From assembly GCF_024701975.1 (NCBI RefSeq), contig NZ_JANLNM010000003.1, forward strand, positions 124,001 to 188,000: 64,000 nt of DNA, read 5' to 3'. Made by a program: the position numbers and the translations under genes. Within the stretch, counting starts at the first letter, position 1. The number at the start of each line of letters is the position of its first letter. This document shows positions 7,074 to 16,482 of this stretch, piece by piece. Below the pieces are notes generated by a model. It did not search any database, had not been told where the DNA came from, and saw only the letters and a program-made list of their open reading frames with translations. The stretch is from Variovorax sp. ZS18.2.2 (lineage in GTDB: Bacteria > Pseudomonadota > Gammaproteobacteria > Burkholderiales > Burkholderiaceae_C).

Positions 7074-9842
7074 ATGAAAAAAAACGTCCTGAAGTCCCTC
7101 TTCGAGAGCTTCCTGCGCAGCCGCCACATGCTGCATCACTTCGAGCGCTGGCAGACGCTGCTGGGCTCCAAGCCCGTCGGCGTGAGCTCGGTCGCGATGC
7201 CGCCCGACATCGCGAAGGCGCTGGCCACCGCATCGCGCACCGACGCCGGCGAGATGCTCGTCAAGCTCAACAGCTCGCCGCAAGGTTTGAGCGAAGGCCA
7301 CGCGCAGGTGCTGCGCAAGCGCCTGGGCAGCAACGAGGTGCGCCACGAGCAGCCGCTGCCGTGGTGGACGCACCTGTGGCAGTGCTACCGCAACCCCTTC
7401 AACCTGCTGCTGACGGTGCTGGCGCTGATCTCCTACGTGACCGAGGACATGAAGGCCACGCTCGTGATCGGCAGCATGGTGGTGCTGTCGACGGTGCTGC
7501 GCTTCCTGCAGGAGTCGCGCTCCAACAAGGCGGCCGAGCGCCTCAAGGCGATGGTGAGCAACACGGCCACGGTGCTGCGGCCAGCGCCGGGCCGCAAGGC
7601 AGGCGCCGCAGGCGACGAGGGCTTCGATGCCACGCACGCGGGCACGGTGCGCGTCGAGGTGCCGATGCGCGACCTCGTGCCGGGCGACGTGATCGCGCTC
7701 TCGGCCGGCGACATGATCCCGGCCGACTGCCGGCTGCTCACCGCCAAGGACCTCTTCATCAGCCAGTCCGCGCTGACGGGCGAGGCGATGCCGGTCGAGA
7801 AGTTTTCCATCGACCGCGGCGACCACGAGGCCGGCGTGCTCGAGCGCGAGAACCTGCTCTTCATGGGCACCAACGTGATCAGCGGCACCGCCACCGCACT
7901 CATCGTGCACACCGGCGACCGCACCTTCTTCGGCGCCCTTGCGCAGCGCGTGACCGCCACCGACCGCGGCACCAGCGCCTTCCAGGCGGGCATCAACCGC
8001 GTGAGCTGGGTGCTGATCCGCTTCATGCTGGTGATGGCGCCGCTGGTGCTGGTGATCAATGGCGTGGCCAAGGGCGACTGGTGGGAAGCGGCGCTGTTCG
8101 CGCTGTCGATCGCGGTCGGTCTCACGCCCGAGATGCTGCCGATGATCGTGACCGCCACGCTCGCCAAGGGCGCGGTCGTGATGTCGCGCCAGAAGGTGAT
8201 CGTCAAGCGCCTCGAGGCGATTCACAACTTCGGCGCGATGGACGTGCTGTGCACCGACAAGACCGGCACGCTGACGCAGGACCGCATCGTGCTGGAGCGC
8301 CACACCAACGCATGGGGCGAGGGCTCCAACCATGTGCTGCAGCTCGCCTACCTGAACAGCTTTCACCAGACGGGTTTGAAGAACCTGCTCGACAAGGCGG
8401 TGCTGAACCACGCCGAGATGCAACCCGAGACACGGCTGCAGACGGCCTACCGCAAGATCGACGAAGTGCCCTTCGACTTCTCGCGCCGCCGCATGTCGGT
8501 GGTGGTGGAGAACGGCGGCAGCGAGCACCTGCTGATCTGCAAGGGTGCGCTCGAAGAGATCCTGTCGGTGTGCACGTCGGTCGAGCGCGGCGCCGAGGTG
8601 CTGGCGCTCGATGCGGAGCTGCTCGCTCGCATCCACAGCGTGGCCTCGGAGTTGAACCAGCACGGCCTGCGCGTGGTGGCCGTCGCCAGCCGCACGCTGG
8701 CCACCGAGGCACGCAAGCCCGCCTACAGCGTGGCCGATGAATCGGGCCTCACGCTGCTGGGCTACGTGGCCTTTCTCGATCCGCCGAAGGAATCGACCGC
8801 GCCCGCATTGCGCGCGCTGGCCGAGCACGGCGTGGCGGTGAAGGTGCTGACGGGCGACAACGAACTCGTCACGCGCAAGGTCTGCGGCGACGTGGGCATC
8901 GAGGCCGGCCACATCGTGCTCGGCCGCGAGATCGAGGACCTGCGCGACGACGAACTGCGCGTGCTGGTCGAAAAGCACCAAGTGTTCGCCAAGCTCACGC
9001 CCGCGCACAAGGAGCGCATCGTTCACGCGCTGCATGCCAACGGACACGTGGTGGGCTTCATGGGCGACGGCATCAACGACGCACCGGCGCTGCGCGCGGC
9101 GGACATCGGCATCTCGGTGGACGGCGCAGTGGACGTGGCCAAGGAGTCGGCCGACATCATCCTGCTGGAAAAGAGCCTGATGGTGCTGGAGCAAGGCGTG
9201 GTCGAGGGTCGCCGCACGTTCGCCAACATGCTCAAGTACATCAAGCTCACCGCGAGCTCGAACTTCGGCAATGTGTTCTCGGTGCTGGTGGCGAGCGCAT
9301 TCCTGCCCTTCCTGCCGATGCTGCCGCTCCACTTGCTGGTGCAGAACCTGCTGTACGACGTGTCGCAGATCGCGATTCCGTTCGACAACGTGGACGAGGA
9401 ATTCCTCAAGTCGCCGCAACAATGGAACCCGGCGGACCTCGGGCGCTTCATGGTGTTCTTCGGGCCGCTGAGCTCGGTGTTCGACATCCTGACCTACACG
9501 GTGATGTGGTACGTGTTCGCGGCCAACACGGTGGAACACCAGACGCTGTTCCAGTCGGGCTGGTTCATCGAGGGGCTGCTGTCGCAGACGCTCATCGTCC
9601 ACCTGATCCGCACCCGCAAGATCCCGTTCCTGCAAAGCCGCGCGGCCTGGCCGCTGCTGGCGATGGGTGCTGCGATTGCGGCCGTAGGCATCTGGCTGCC
9701 GATGGGGCCGCTCGCGCACTACTTCAAGCTGCAGGCGCTGCCGCTGGCTTACTTCCCGTGGCTGGTGGCGATGCTGGTGGGATATGCGGTGCTGACGCAG
9801 ACCGTCAAAGGCTGGTATGCGCGGCGGTATGGGTGGCAGTGA
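7074..9842 (+). CDS. mgtA: magnesium-translocating P-type ATPase
   Basis: This 922-residue P3B-type ATPase imports Mg2+ into the cytoplasm. It carries the actuator motif TGEAMPVEK (from T235), the phosphorylation motif DKTGTLT with D395, and the hinge motif GDGINDAPAL (from G664). The N-terminal cation-ATPase domain, the paired membrane segments and a C-terminal six-segment bundle are all present, and the length fits MgtA/MgtB. The start is at 7074, preceded by AAGGAG with good spacing; the frame is open further upstream but lacks a ribosome binding site. It lies downstream of the leader and hairpins and upstream of an mgtC-like gene. A weak 6-bp stem (7050-7065) also includes its AAGGAG. Confidence 0.97.
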   Translation: MKKNVLKSLFESFLRSRHMLHHFERWQTLLGSKPVGVSSVAMPPDIAKALATASRTDAGEMLVKLNSSPQGLSEGHAQVLRKRLGSNEVRHEQPLPWWTHLWQCYRNPFNLLLTVLALISYVTEDMKATLVIGSMVVLSTVLRFLQESRSNKAAERLKAMVSNTATVLRPAPGRKAGAAGDEGFDATHAGTVRVEVPMRDLVPGDVIALSAGDMIPADCRLLTAKDLFISQSALTGEAMPVEKFSIDRGDHEAGVLERENLLFMGTNVISGTATALIVHTGDRTFFGALAQRVTATDRGTSAFQAGINRVSWVLIRFMLVMAPLVLVINGVAKGDWWEAALFALSIAVGLTPEMLPMIVTATLAKGAVVMSRQKVIVKRLEAIHNFGAMDVLCTDKTGTLTQDRIVLERHTNAWGEGSNHVLQLAYLNSFHQTGLKNLLDKAVLNHAEMQPETRLQTAYRKIDEVPFDFSRRRMSVVVENGGSEHLLICKGALEEILSVCTSVERGAEVLALDAELLARIHSVASELNQHGLRVVAVASRTLATEARKPAYSVADESGLTLLGYVAFLDPPKESTAPALRALAEHGVAVKVLTGDNELVTRKVCGDVGIEAGHIVLGREIEDLRDDELRVLVEKHQVFAKLTPAHKERIVHALHANGHVVGFMGDGINDAPALRAADIGISVDGAVDVAKESADIILLEKSLMVLEQGVVEGRRTFANMLKYIKLTASSNFGNVFSVLVASAFLPFLPMLPLHLLVQNLLYDVSQIAIPFDNVDEEFLKSPQQWNPADLGRFMVFFGPLSSVFDILTYTVMWYVFAANTVEHQTLFQSGWFIEGLLSQTLIVHLIRTRKIPFLQSRAAWPLLAMGAAIAAVGIWLPMGPLAHYFKLQALPLAYFPWLVAMLVGYAVLTQTVKGWYARRYGWQ

Positions 9843-9850
9843 GGGTTTTG

Positions 9851-9881
9851 TTCAGGGCGGGTGATCAACGACCGCCCTGAA
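9851..9881 (+). promoter_or_regulatory. hairpin between mgtA and the mgtC-like gene
   Basis: A perfect 10-bp inverted repeat (TTCAGGGCGG at 9851-9860 and CCGCCCTGAA at 9872-9881) encloses an 11-nt loop. It is followed by AAGCTACACG rather than a T-run, so it may stabilise the mgtA mRNA end or reduce read-through rather than terminate fully. Confidence 0.5.
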
Positions 9882-9944
9882 AAGCTACACGCAGATGACA
9901 CCCAAACCCCGCACACTGGCGCAAAACATCGGAGGATGCATCGG

Positions 9945-10661
9945 ATGCAAGCCATTCAAAACTTCAACCTTCCTTCGCTGCTCGACACCTTCGTCAGCGT
10001 GGCGATCGCCTTCACCCTCGGCTCGCTGATCGGCCTGGAGCGCCAGATACGCCAACGCGCCGCGGGCCTGCGCACCAACACGCTCGTAGCGGTGGGCGCT
10101 GCGGTGTTCGTGGACATGGCGAATCGCCTGCACGGCCACGACGGAGCCGTGCATGTGGCGGCCTACGTGGTCTCGGGCATCGGCTTCCTGGGAGCGGGCG
10201 CGATCATGAAGGAAGGCACCAACATCACGGGCCTGAACACGGCGGCCACGCTGTGGGGGTCGGCGGCGGTGGGCGCCTGCGCGGGCGCGGACCTGATCGG
10301 TGAGGCGATGATCGCCGCGCTGTTCGTGCTGGCCAGCAACACGCTTCTGCTGCCGGTGGTCAACCGCATCAACCGCCGTCCGATCAAGGAAGAATCGAGC
10401 GAAGCGACCTACACGGTGCGGGTGATCTGCTCGCGCGCAGCGCGGCCCGAGGTGATGGACCAGCTGCTGCTCCTGCTCGAAGCCGCGAACTACCCGGTGC
10501 GCGATGTCGACCAGCACGCCTTCGGGCCGGCCGACACGGAAATCGAAGCGACGCTGTATGCCACCGCGGTCGAGCCGTTGGAGCTCGACCAGGTGATCAC
10601 GGAACTCGAAGCGCTCGATGGCGTCCAGCAGGCCTTCTGGAACGCCAGCGCAGACGACTGA
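9945..10661 (+). CDS. MgtC/SapB family membrane protein
   Basis: This 238-residue protein has the MgtC N-terminal membrane domain with the signature FTLGSLIGLERQIRQRAAGLRT, GIGFLGAGAIMKEG and LNTAATLWGSAAVGACAG, followed by a soluble ACT-like C-terminal domain (EATYTVRVICSRAARPEVMDQL). I took the ATG at 9945 because GGAGG at 9931-9935 is correctly spaced; the ATG at 9936 is too close. MgtC proteins act in low-Mg2+ adaptation, in some bacteria by affecting F-type ATP synthase or phosphate uptake. Its place 100 bp behind mgtA supports co-regulation. Confidence 0.92.
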   Translation: MQAIQNFNLPSLLDTFVSVAIAFTLGSLIGLERQIRQRAAGLRTNTLVAVGAAVFVDMANRLHGHDGAVHVAAYVVSGIGFLGAGAIMKEGTNITGLNTAATLWGSAAVGACAGADLIGEAMIAALFVLASNTLLLPVVNRINRRPIKEESSEATYTVRVICSRAARPEVMDQLLLLLEAANYPVRDVDQHAFGPADTEIEATLYATAVEPLELDQVITELEALDGVQQAFWNASADD

Positions 10662-12104
10662 TTAAACGCCGAGGATCGACACGGCCTTGGTGTTGAGGTA
10701 AGCCTCGAGCGCCTCGGGGCCGCCCTCCGAACCGTAGCCCGAATCCTTCACGCCGCCGAACGGCATTTCCGGCGACGGGGTGGCGGGCTGGTTGATCCAC
10801 AGCATGCCGAGTTCGAGCTTCTGGCTCAGCAGGTGCGCGCTCTTGATCGACTTGGTGAAGGCGTAGCCGGCCAGGCCGAAGGGCAGGCGGTTGGCTTCGG
10901 CGATGGCTTCTTCGAGCGTATCGAAACCGCGGATCGCGGCGATGGGGCCGAAGGGTTCGTTGTTGAACACGTCGGCGTCCAGCGGCACGTCGGTCAGCAC
11001 GGTGGGGGCGAAGAAGTTGCCCGAATCGCCGATGCGTTCGCCGCCGGCCGCCACGGTGGCGCCCTTCTTGCGCGCATCTTCCAGCACGTAGGCCATCGCG
11101 GTGAGGCGGCGTGCGTTGGCCAGCGGGCCGATGGTCGTGCCTTCGGCGAGGCCGTCGCCGAGCTTCAGGCCCTCGGTGTACTTGACCAGCGTGCGAGCGA
11201 ACTCTTCGCGCAGGCTGTTGTGCACCAGGAAGCGGGTGGGCGAAATGCAGACCTGGCCCGCATTGCGGAACTTGGCGGCGCCGGCGGCCTTGACGGCCAG
11301 GGCGACGTCGGCGTCTTCAGCCACGATCACCGGGGCGTGGCCGCCCAACTCCATCGTCACGCGCTTCATGTGCGAACCGGCCAGGGCGGCCAGTTGCTTG
11401 CCGACCGGGGTCGAGCCGGTGAAGGTGACCTTGCGGATGATCGGGTGGGCGATCAGGTAGTTCGAGATTTCAGCGGGGTTGCCGAACACCAGGCCCACGA
11501 CGCCGGGCGGAATGCCGGCATCGACGAAGGCCTGCAGCAGCGCGGCGGGCGATGCCGGGGTTTCTTCGGGCGCCTTCACCAGGAACGAGCAGCCGGTGGC
11601 CAGTGCGGCGCCGAGCTTGCGAACGATCTGGTTGATCGGGAAGTTCCAGGGCGTGAAGGCGGCGACGGGGCCGAGCGGCTCCTTCAGCACGAGCTGCTGC
11701 GCGGCCAGGTTGCGCGAGGGCACGATGCGGCCGTAGACGCGGCGGCCTTCGTCGGCGAACCATTCGATGATGTCGGCGGCGGCCAGGGTCTCGCCCTTGG
11801 CTTCGGCGAGCGGCTTGCCTTGCTCTTGCGTGAGCAGCTTGGCGATGTCGCCGGCGCGTTCGCGGATGAGGCCGGCGGCGCGGCGCATGACGGCGGCGCG
11901 CTCGTTGGCGGGGGTGTTGCGCCATTTGTCGAAACCGCGTTGGGCGGCGGCCAGGGCGCGGTCCAGGTCGGCAATGCTGGCGTGCGCCACCTTGCCGATG
12001 GCCTTGCCGGTGGCGGGGTTCACGACGTCCAGCGTCTTGCCGCCGATGGCGTCGACCCATTCGTTGTCGATCAGCAGGCGGGTGTCGGTGTAGGTGGCGG
12101 TCAT
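10662..12104 (-). CDS. gabD: NAD(P)-dependent succinate-semialdehyde dehydrogenase family enzyme
   Basis: This 480-residue aldehyde dehydrogenase has the catalytic cysteine C286 in GQVCISPTR, the general-base motif MELGGHAP, the cofactor loop [10 protein letters not shown] and the C-terminal [15 protein letters not shown]. The profile is that of GabD-type enzymes, which oxidise succinate semialdehyde to succinate; glutarate- and 2-oxoglutarate-semialdehyde dehydrogenases are close relatives and cannot be excluded. The start at 12104 is preceded by GGAAAAG; an upstream in-frame ATG at 12200 lacks a site. It is convergent with the mgtC-like gene (stop codons adjacent) and downstream of the glycerate kinase gene. 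Confidence 0.88.
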   Translation of the reverse strand: MTATYTDTRLLIDNEWVDAIGGKTLDVVNPATGKAIGKVAHASIADLDRALAAAQRGFDKWRNTPANERAAVMRRAAGLIRERAGDIAKLLTQEQGKPLAEAKGETLAAADIIEWFADEGRRVYGRIVPSRNLAAQQLVLKEPLGPVAAFTPWNFPINQIVRKLGAALATGCSFLVKAPEETPASPAALLQAFVDAGIPPGVVGLVFGNPAEISNYLIAHPIIRKVTFTGSTPVGKQLAALAGSHMKRVTMELGGHAPVIVAEDADVALAVKAAGAAKFRNAGQVCISPTRFLVHNSLREEFARTLVKYTEGLKLGDGLAEGTTIGPLANARRLTAMAYVLEDARKKGATVAAGGERIGDSGNFFAPTVLTDVPLDADVFNNEPFGPIAAIRGFDTLEEAIAEANRLPFGLAGYAFTKSIKSAHLLSQKLELGMLWINQPATPSPEMPFGGVKDSGYGSEGGPEALEAYLNTKAVSILGV

Positions 12105-12191
12105 GACGAGCTTTTCCTTCGAGGACTGGATGATGAAAAGGGGAAATCTGGGTGCGCGGCGCGGCACCTGGGGGAGGTGCGCATGCGACAA

Positions 12192-12234
12192 CGGCGGCAA
12201 ATTGCCGCCGGGTGCGTAGATTAACCCGAGTTAA
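12192..12234. promoter_or_regulatory. two palindromes upstream of the gabD-like gene
   Basis: CGGCGGCAA-A-TTGCCGCCG at 12192-12210 is a perfect 9-bp-arm palindrome, and TTAAC-CCGA-GTTAA at 12221-12234 is a second one. Both lie between the glycerate kinase stop and the gabD-like start, 88-130 bp before the latter. Neither is followed by a T-run on the minus strand, so operators or an mRNA leader fold are more likely than a terminator. Confidence 0.45.
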
Positions 12235-12274
12235 CAGTCTTCGCCGGGGCCCGGAAATCGCCCTTTTTGCCCCG

Positions 12275-13642
12275 TTACAGGATCAAAAGCGCGCGGAAAT
12301 CGTTGACGTTGGTGTTCGTCGGCCCGGTCACGAACAGGTCGCCGATGGCGTCGAAATAGCCGTAGGCGTCGTTGCGGTCGAGGTGGTCCGACAGCTTTTT
12401 GCCCAGCGCCGTGGCGCGCGCCAGGGTGTCGGGTGTGACGAAGGCGCCGGCGTTGTCTTCCACGCCGTCGATGCCGTCGGTGTCGGCGGCCAACGCCCAC
12501 ACGTTCGGCACGCCCATGAGCGCACCGGCCAGACCCATGCAGAACTCGCCGGCCCGGCCGCCGCGGCCCTTGGCCTGGCCCGGTTGGCGCGGGCGGATCG
12601 TGACCGTGGTCTCGCCGCCCGAAAGAATGACGCAGGGCCGGGCGAACGGCTGGCCGCGGTGGGCGGCGGCGCGGGCCAGGGCGGCATGCACCTTGCCGAC
12701 TTCGCGCGATTCGCCTTCGATCTCGTCGCTGAGGATGTGCGCCTCGATGCCCGCCTCGCGCGCCGCTTTGGCTGCCGCTTCGAGCGACTGCTGGGGCGTG
12801 GCGATCATGTGGGTCTCGTGGCCGGTGAAGGCCTTGTCGTCGGGCTTGGGCGTTTCGAGTTCGCCGCTCTGGAGCTGAGCGCGCACGGGCGCGGGCACCT
12901 CGATGCCGTAGCGGTCGAGGATGGCGAGCGCATCGGCACACGTCGTCGCATCGGGCACCGTGGGGCCGCTCGCGATGACGGCCGCATCGTCGCCCGGCAC
13001 GTCGCTGATGGTGAGCGTCACCACGCGGGCCGGTGCACAGGCTGCCGCGAGCCGGCCGCCCTTGATGCGCGAGAGGTGCTTGCGCACACAGTTCATCTCG
13101 CCGATGCCGGCGCCGCTGTCGAGCAGTTGCTTGTTGATGCGCTGCTTGTCGGCCAGCGTGAGGCCTTCGGCGGGCAGCACCAGCAGCGACGAGCCGCCGC
13201 CCGAGATCAGGCACAGCACGAGGTCGTCTGCCGTGAGCCCTTGCGTGAGCGCGAGGATGCGCTCGGCGGCCTGCTGCCCCGCCGCATCGGGCACCGGGTG
13301 CGCGGCCTCGACGATCTCGATGCGCTGCGGCACGCCTTCGGGGCGCGGCGGAATGTGGTCGTAGCGCGTGACGACGAGGCCCGAGAGCGGCGCATCGGCC
13401 GGCCACAGGGCTTCGAGCGCCTGCACCATCGAGCCGCCGGCCTTGCCGGCGCCGAGCACCAGCGTGCGGCCTTTCTTCGGGTCCGGCGGCTTGGGCAGGT
13501 GGGCGCCCAGCGTGGACAGCGGCAGCGCGCGGTCCACCGCCACGCGGTAGAGGTGTTCGAGGAAGGCGCGGGGGGTTTCGCGCGGATCGGGCGCGGGCCC
13601 GAAGGACGAAGTCGATGCGGTCATGGCTTGCTTTGTCTCCAT
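12275..13642 (-). CDS. ttuD: glycerate 2-kinase (GckA/TtuD, MOFRL family)
   Basis: This 455-residue protein belongs to the DUF4147/MOFRL glycerate kinase family: GRTLVLGAGKAGGSMVQALE near residue 65, LCLISGGGSSLLVLPAEGLT near 165, and the C-terminal MOFRL region GGETTVTIRPRQPGQAKGRGGRAGEF and ALAADTDGIDG. Members phosphorylate D-glycerate to 2-phosphoglycerate; old annotations call them hydroxypyruvate reductase TtuD. It supplies the last step of the glyoxylate-to-glycerate route encoded by gcl, hyi and glxR about 36 kb away. The ATG at 13642 is used; a second in-frame ATG at 13624 is possible. Confidence 0.92.
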   Translation of the reverse strand: METKQAMTASTSSFGPAPDPRETPRAFLEHLYRVAVDRALPLSTLGAHLPKPPDPKKGRTLVLGAGKAGGSMVQALEALWPADAPLSGLVVTRYDHIPPRPEGVPQRIEIVEAAHPVPDAAGQQAAERILALTQGLTADDLVLCLISGGGSSLLVLPAEGLTLADKQRINKQLLDSGAGIGEMNCVRKHLSRIKGGRLAAACAPARVVTLTISDVPGDDAAVIASGPTVPDATTCADALAILDRYGIEVPAPVRAQLQSGELETPKPDDKAFTGHETHMIATPQQSLEAAAKAAREAGIEAHILSDEIEGESREVGKVHAALARAAAHRGQPFARPCVILSGGETTVTIRPRQPGQAKGRGGRAGEFCMGLAGALMGVPNVWALAADTDGIDGVEDNAGAFVTPDTLARATALGKKLSDHLDRNDAYGYFDAIGDLFVTGPTNTNVNDFRALLIL

Positions 13643-13703
13643 CCGGCAATTGTGCGGGGAGCGGTGGCCCGCCCTCTTGACCGCGGTCTAGTTTGCGAGC
13701 GAG

Positions 13704-14909
13704 CTAGTTCGTCTTTGCGCCGGCCTGGAACCAGCGGCTGATCAATGCGCGCTCTTCGTCGGTGATGTTGGTCGCGTTGTTCATCGGCATGATCTTGGTG
13801 ACCACGACCTGCTGGTAGATCGCCTGCGCATGCGCCGTGACCTGCTCCGGCGAATCCAGGCGCACGTTCTTCATCTGCACGGCCGCGCCGTGGCACATGA
13901 AGCAGCGTTGCTCCAGCACCTTCTGCACGTCGGCATACGCGACTGCGGGCGCCGCTGCTGCAGCCACGGGAGCGGCGGCGGGCTCGGGCTTCATCCAGAC
14001 GATGGTCAGGCCCAGCACCGCGATGCCGACCATCGCATACGGCAGCGGGTTGCCCGCGTTGCCGAGCTTGAAGCGATGGCGCACCACGAAGAACTGCCGA
14101 ATGGCCGCGCCGCCGAGCATGATCAGCAGCAGCACCACCCAGTTGTACTTGTGCGTGTAGGTAAAGCTGTAGTGGTTGCTCAGCATCGCGAACAGCACGG
14201 GCAGCGTGAAGTAGGTGTTGTGCACGCTGCGCTGCTTGCCGCGCTGGCCATGCACCGGATCGACCGGCCTGCCTTCGCGCAGCGCCGCCACGTTCTTGCG
14301 CTGGCCGGGGATGATCCAGAAGAACACGTTGCCGCTCATCGTGGTGGCCATCATGGCGCCCACCAGGAGGAAGGCCGCGCGGCCCGCGAACCACTGGCAG
14401 GCCAGCCAGGTCGCGAAGACGATGAAGATCGCGATCAGCACGCCGACGATGGTGTCGCCGTTCTTGCGGCGGCCGAAGACCTGGCAGATGCCGTCGTAGA
14501 CCATCCAGAACACCACGAAGAAGGCCAGCGCCACGGCGATAGCGGCGCCGGGCTGCCAGTCCATCTTCGACTTGTCGATGAGGTACGTGCTCGCGTTCCA
14601 CAGGTACGACATGGTGAAGAGCGCAAACCCGGTGATCCAGGTGGAGTAGCTCTCCCAGTACGACCAGTGCAGGTGGTCCGGCAGCTTCTTGGGCGCCAGC
14701 GCGTACTTCTGCATGTTGTAGAAGCCGCCGCCGTGCACGGCCCATTGCTCGCCGCCCACGCCCTTGTCGAGCGACTCGGGGTCCTGCGGCTTCTCGAGGC
14801 TGTTGTCCAGCATCACGAAGTAGAAGGAGGCGCCGATCCAGGCGATGGCGGTGATGACGTGGACCCAGCGCAGCAGCAGGTTGGCCCAGTCGAGGTAATA
14901 GCTTTCCAT
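13704..14909 (-). CDS. puuD: membrane-bound urate hydroxylase with C-terminal cytochrome c domain
   Basis: This 401-residue protein has an N-terminal urate hydroxylase domain with eight or so membrane segments (LLRWVHVITAIAWIGASFYFVMLD, TGFALFTMSYLWNAS, VHNTYFTLPVLFAMLSNHY) and a periplasmic cytochrome c domain with the heme site CFMCH (C336-H340) and an axial methionine in KIMPMN. PuuD converts urate to 5-hydroxyisourate and passes electrons to the respiratory chain, replacing soluble uricase. A TGTATACA site lies about 150 bp upstream of its start. XdhC is encoded just upstream on the same strand. Confidence 0.95.
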   Translation of the reverse strand: MESYYLDWANLLLRWVHVITAIAWIGASFYFVMLDNSLEKPQDPESLDKGVGGEQWAVHGGGFYNMQKYALAPKKLPDHLHWSYWESYSTWITGFALFTMSYLWNASTYLIDKSKMDWQPGAAIAVALAFFVVFWMVYDGICQVFGRRKNGDTIVGVLIAIFIVFATWLACQWFAGRAAFLLVGAMMATTMSGNVFFWIIPGQRKNVAALREGRPVDPVHGQRGKQRSVHNTYFTLPVLFAMLSNHYSFTYTHKYNWVVLLLIMLGGAAIRQFFVVRHRFKLGNAGNPLPYAMVGIAVLGLTIVWMKPEPAAAPVAAAAAPAVAYADVQKVLEQRCFMCHGAAVQMKNVRLDSPEQVTAHAQAIYQQVVVTKIMPMNNATNITDEERALISRWFQAGAKTN

Positions 14910-15059
14910 GTGCTCTCTCGCAACCCTCTAGACGCGTGGGGCGTCGAAGAGGGATTTCAGCCTGCTCACCACTGCGGGCGCTGTAAGCAGAGAAAGTGCC
15001 GCGAACGCAGGCTCCATGAAATGGGCCTCGCTCCGCTGCGGCTTATTGTGGACCGAAAG

Positions 15060-15067
15060 TGTATACA
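15060..15067. promoter_or_regulatory. TGTATACA operator upstream of puuD (GntR-type)
   Basis: The palindrome TGTATACA in the context AAAG-TGTATACA-GTTTT lies 151 bp upstream of the puuD start. The same core with the same right flank (AGTT) recurs at 16887 and 35552. It is probably bound by one of the two related GntR regulators encoded nearby. Confidence 0.65.
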
Positions 15068-15122
15068 GTTTTGGCAAGGGTCGGGTTGGTTTTTTGCAGC
15101 GTCGCCGCCAGGAAAACCCTGT

Positions 15123-15929
15123 TCAGCCCAGCGATTGCAACAACTGTGCCGCCACCGCGACGGCGATCACCTCGGGTTCCTTGCCGGTGATGCCGGGCAC
15201 GCCGATCGGGCAGGTGATGCGGGCCAGTTCGTCGGCCGTGAAGCCGCGCGCTTCGAGCCGGTGGCTGAAGGTGGCCCACTTGGTCTTGCTGCCGATGAGG
15301 CCGATGTAGGGCAGGTCGTTGCGTGTGCGCAGGCGCTTGAGGCAGGCGATGACGATGTCGAGGTCCTCGGCGTGGCTGAAGCTCATGATGAGCACACGAC
15401 TGCCCGGCGCGAGCGCGGCCACGGCGTCCTGCACGGGCTCGGAATGCTCGGTGTCGATCTGCGCGGGGAGTTCGTCGGGAAAGACGCCGTCGCGGCTGTC
15501 GATCCAGCGCACCGAGAACGGCAGCGCGGCGAGCAATCGCGCGAGCGCGGCGCCCACATGGCCGCCGCCGAACAGCGCCACGGGCTTGAGTTGCGCAACC
15601 AGCTCGCGCTGCAACGCGGGTGCATCGGCTGCTGTGATCCGCTCGTACGACAGGTACATCACGCCGCCGCAGCACTGCCCCAAGCTGGGGCCGAGCGGAT
15701 AGCGCTGGATGCCGTCGATGGCGCGCTTCCCCGCAAGCAGTTCGCGCGCCTCCTGCGTGGCCTGGAATTCGAGCTGCCCGCCGCCAATCGTGGCCGTGAG
15801 CGCGTCAGCCCACACCGCCATCCATGTGCCGGCCTCGCGCGGCGCCGAGCCCTGCGTGGACTCGACACGCACCAGCACCGCGTCTTCGGTGCGAAGACGC
15901 GCCAGCAGTTGGTCGACCGCACCGCTCAT
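15123..15929 (-). CDS. xdhC: xanthine dehydrogenase accessory protein XdhC
   Basis: This 268-residue protein has the XdhC/CoxI N-terminal region (VRVESTQGSAPREAGTWMAV, GGQLEFQATQEAREL) with CCGGVMYLSYE, and a Rossmann domain (PVALFGGGHVGAALARLLA, LIGSKTKWATFSHRLEARGF). XdhC binds, sulfurates and inserts the molybdenum cofactor into xanthine dehydrogenase. The xdhA and xdhB genes are not in the window. It reads towards puuD, with 213 bp in between that hold a TGTATACA operator, so puuD may also have its own promoter. Confidence 0.93.
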   Translation of the reverse strand: MSGAVDQLLARLRTEDAVLVRVESTQGSAPREAGTWMAVWADALTATIGGGQLEFQATQEARELLAGKRAIDGIQRYPLGPSLGQCCGGVMYLSYERITAADAPALQRELVAQLKPVALFGGGHVGAALARLLAALPFSVRWIDSRDGVFPDELPAQIDTEHSEPVQDAVAALAPGSRVLIMSFSHAEDLDIVIACLKRLRTRNDLPYIGLIGSKTKWATFSHRLEARGFTADELARITCPIGVPGITGKEPEVIAVAVAAQLLQSLG

Positions 15930-15982
15930 GCCCGATACCTTCGGTTGCCGGGCCCGCGAGGACTCACGGTATAAACCCGGCG

Positions 15983-16480
15983 ATGAATGCCCAGCTTACG
16001 CCGCGCCGCCTTGCACTGGCGGCATCCGTTCTTTCGTGCGCCCTCTGGCTCGCCGGCTGCGGAAGCCCAGGGGCAGTGCCCGGCCAGTTGAGCGGCGCCA
16101 AGGCCGGCGCATCCGGCGCCGTGCCGCGCGCATCGAATGCGGCCACCGCACGCGACTACCGCCGCGATGCAGCGCGCCACGTCTACGACCTCAACCGGTC
16201 GCGCATCTACAGCGGGCAGCTGCCGCCCATGCTCTACGCGGTCGGCACGCTGCAGGTGAACCTCGATACGGGCGGCAAGGTCGTCTCGATGCACTGGTTG
16301 CGCGCACCGCAGCATGCGCCCGAGGTTATTGCCGAGATCGAACGCGCCGTGCTGCAGGCTGCGCCCTTCCCGGCCGCCACGCGGCTCGGCGCGGTGACGT
16401 GGACGGACACCTGGCTCTGGGACAAGAGCGGCCGGTTCCAACTCGACACGCTCACCGAAGGTCAGCAACAAGGCGACTGA
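15983..16480 (+). CDS. lipoprotein with TonB-C-like domain
   Basis: This 165-residue protein has a signal peptide with the lipobox LWLAGC (C26). The mature part contains LPPMLYAVGTLQVNLDTGGKVVSMHWLRAP and VLQAAPFPAATRLG, which resembles the fold of energy-transducer TonB C-terminal domains (a variable side combined with PFP). It lies between the divergently read xdhC and the convergent uraH, whose stop is 2 bp away. There is no TonB N-terminal anchor or proline-rich spacer, so it is not a TonB proper. The role is unknown. Confidence 0.72.
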   Translation: MNAQLTPRRLALAASVLSCALWLAGCGSPGAVPGQLSGAKAGASGAVPRASNAATARDYRRDAARHVYDLNRSRIYSGQLPPMLYAVGTLQVNLDTGGKVVSMHWLRAPQHAPEVIAEIERAVLQAAPFPAATRLGAVTWTDTWLWDKSGRFQLDTLTEGQQQGD

Positions 16481-16482
16481 CC

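Noticed and set aside
7017..9719. 900-codon open frame on the minus strand opposite mgtA
   Set aside because: His/Arg/Gln-rich translation without any family motif, caused by high GC at third positions of the mgtA codons on the other strand.
13830..15974. 714-codon plus-strand frame opposite puuD and xdhC
   Set aside because: No motif, and it lies opposite two genes with diagnostic active-site residues.
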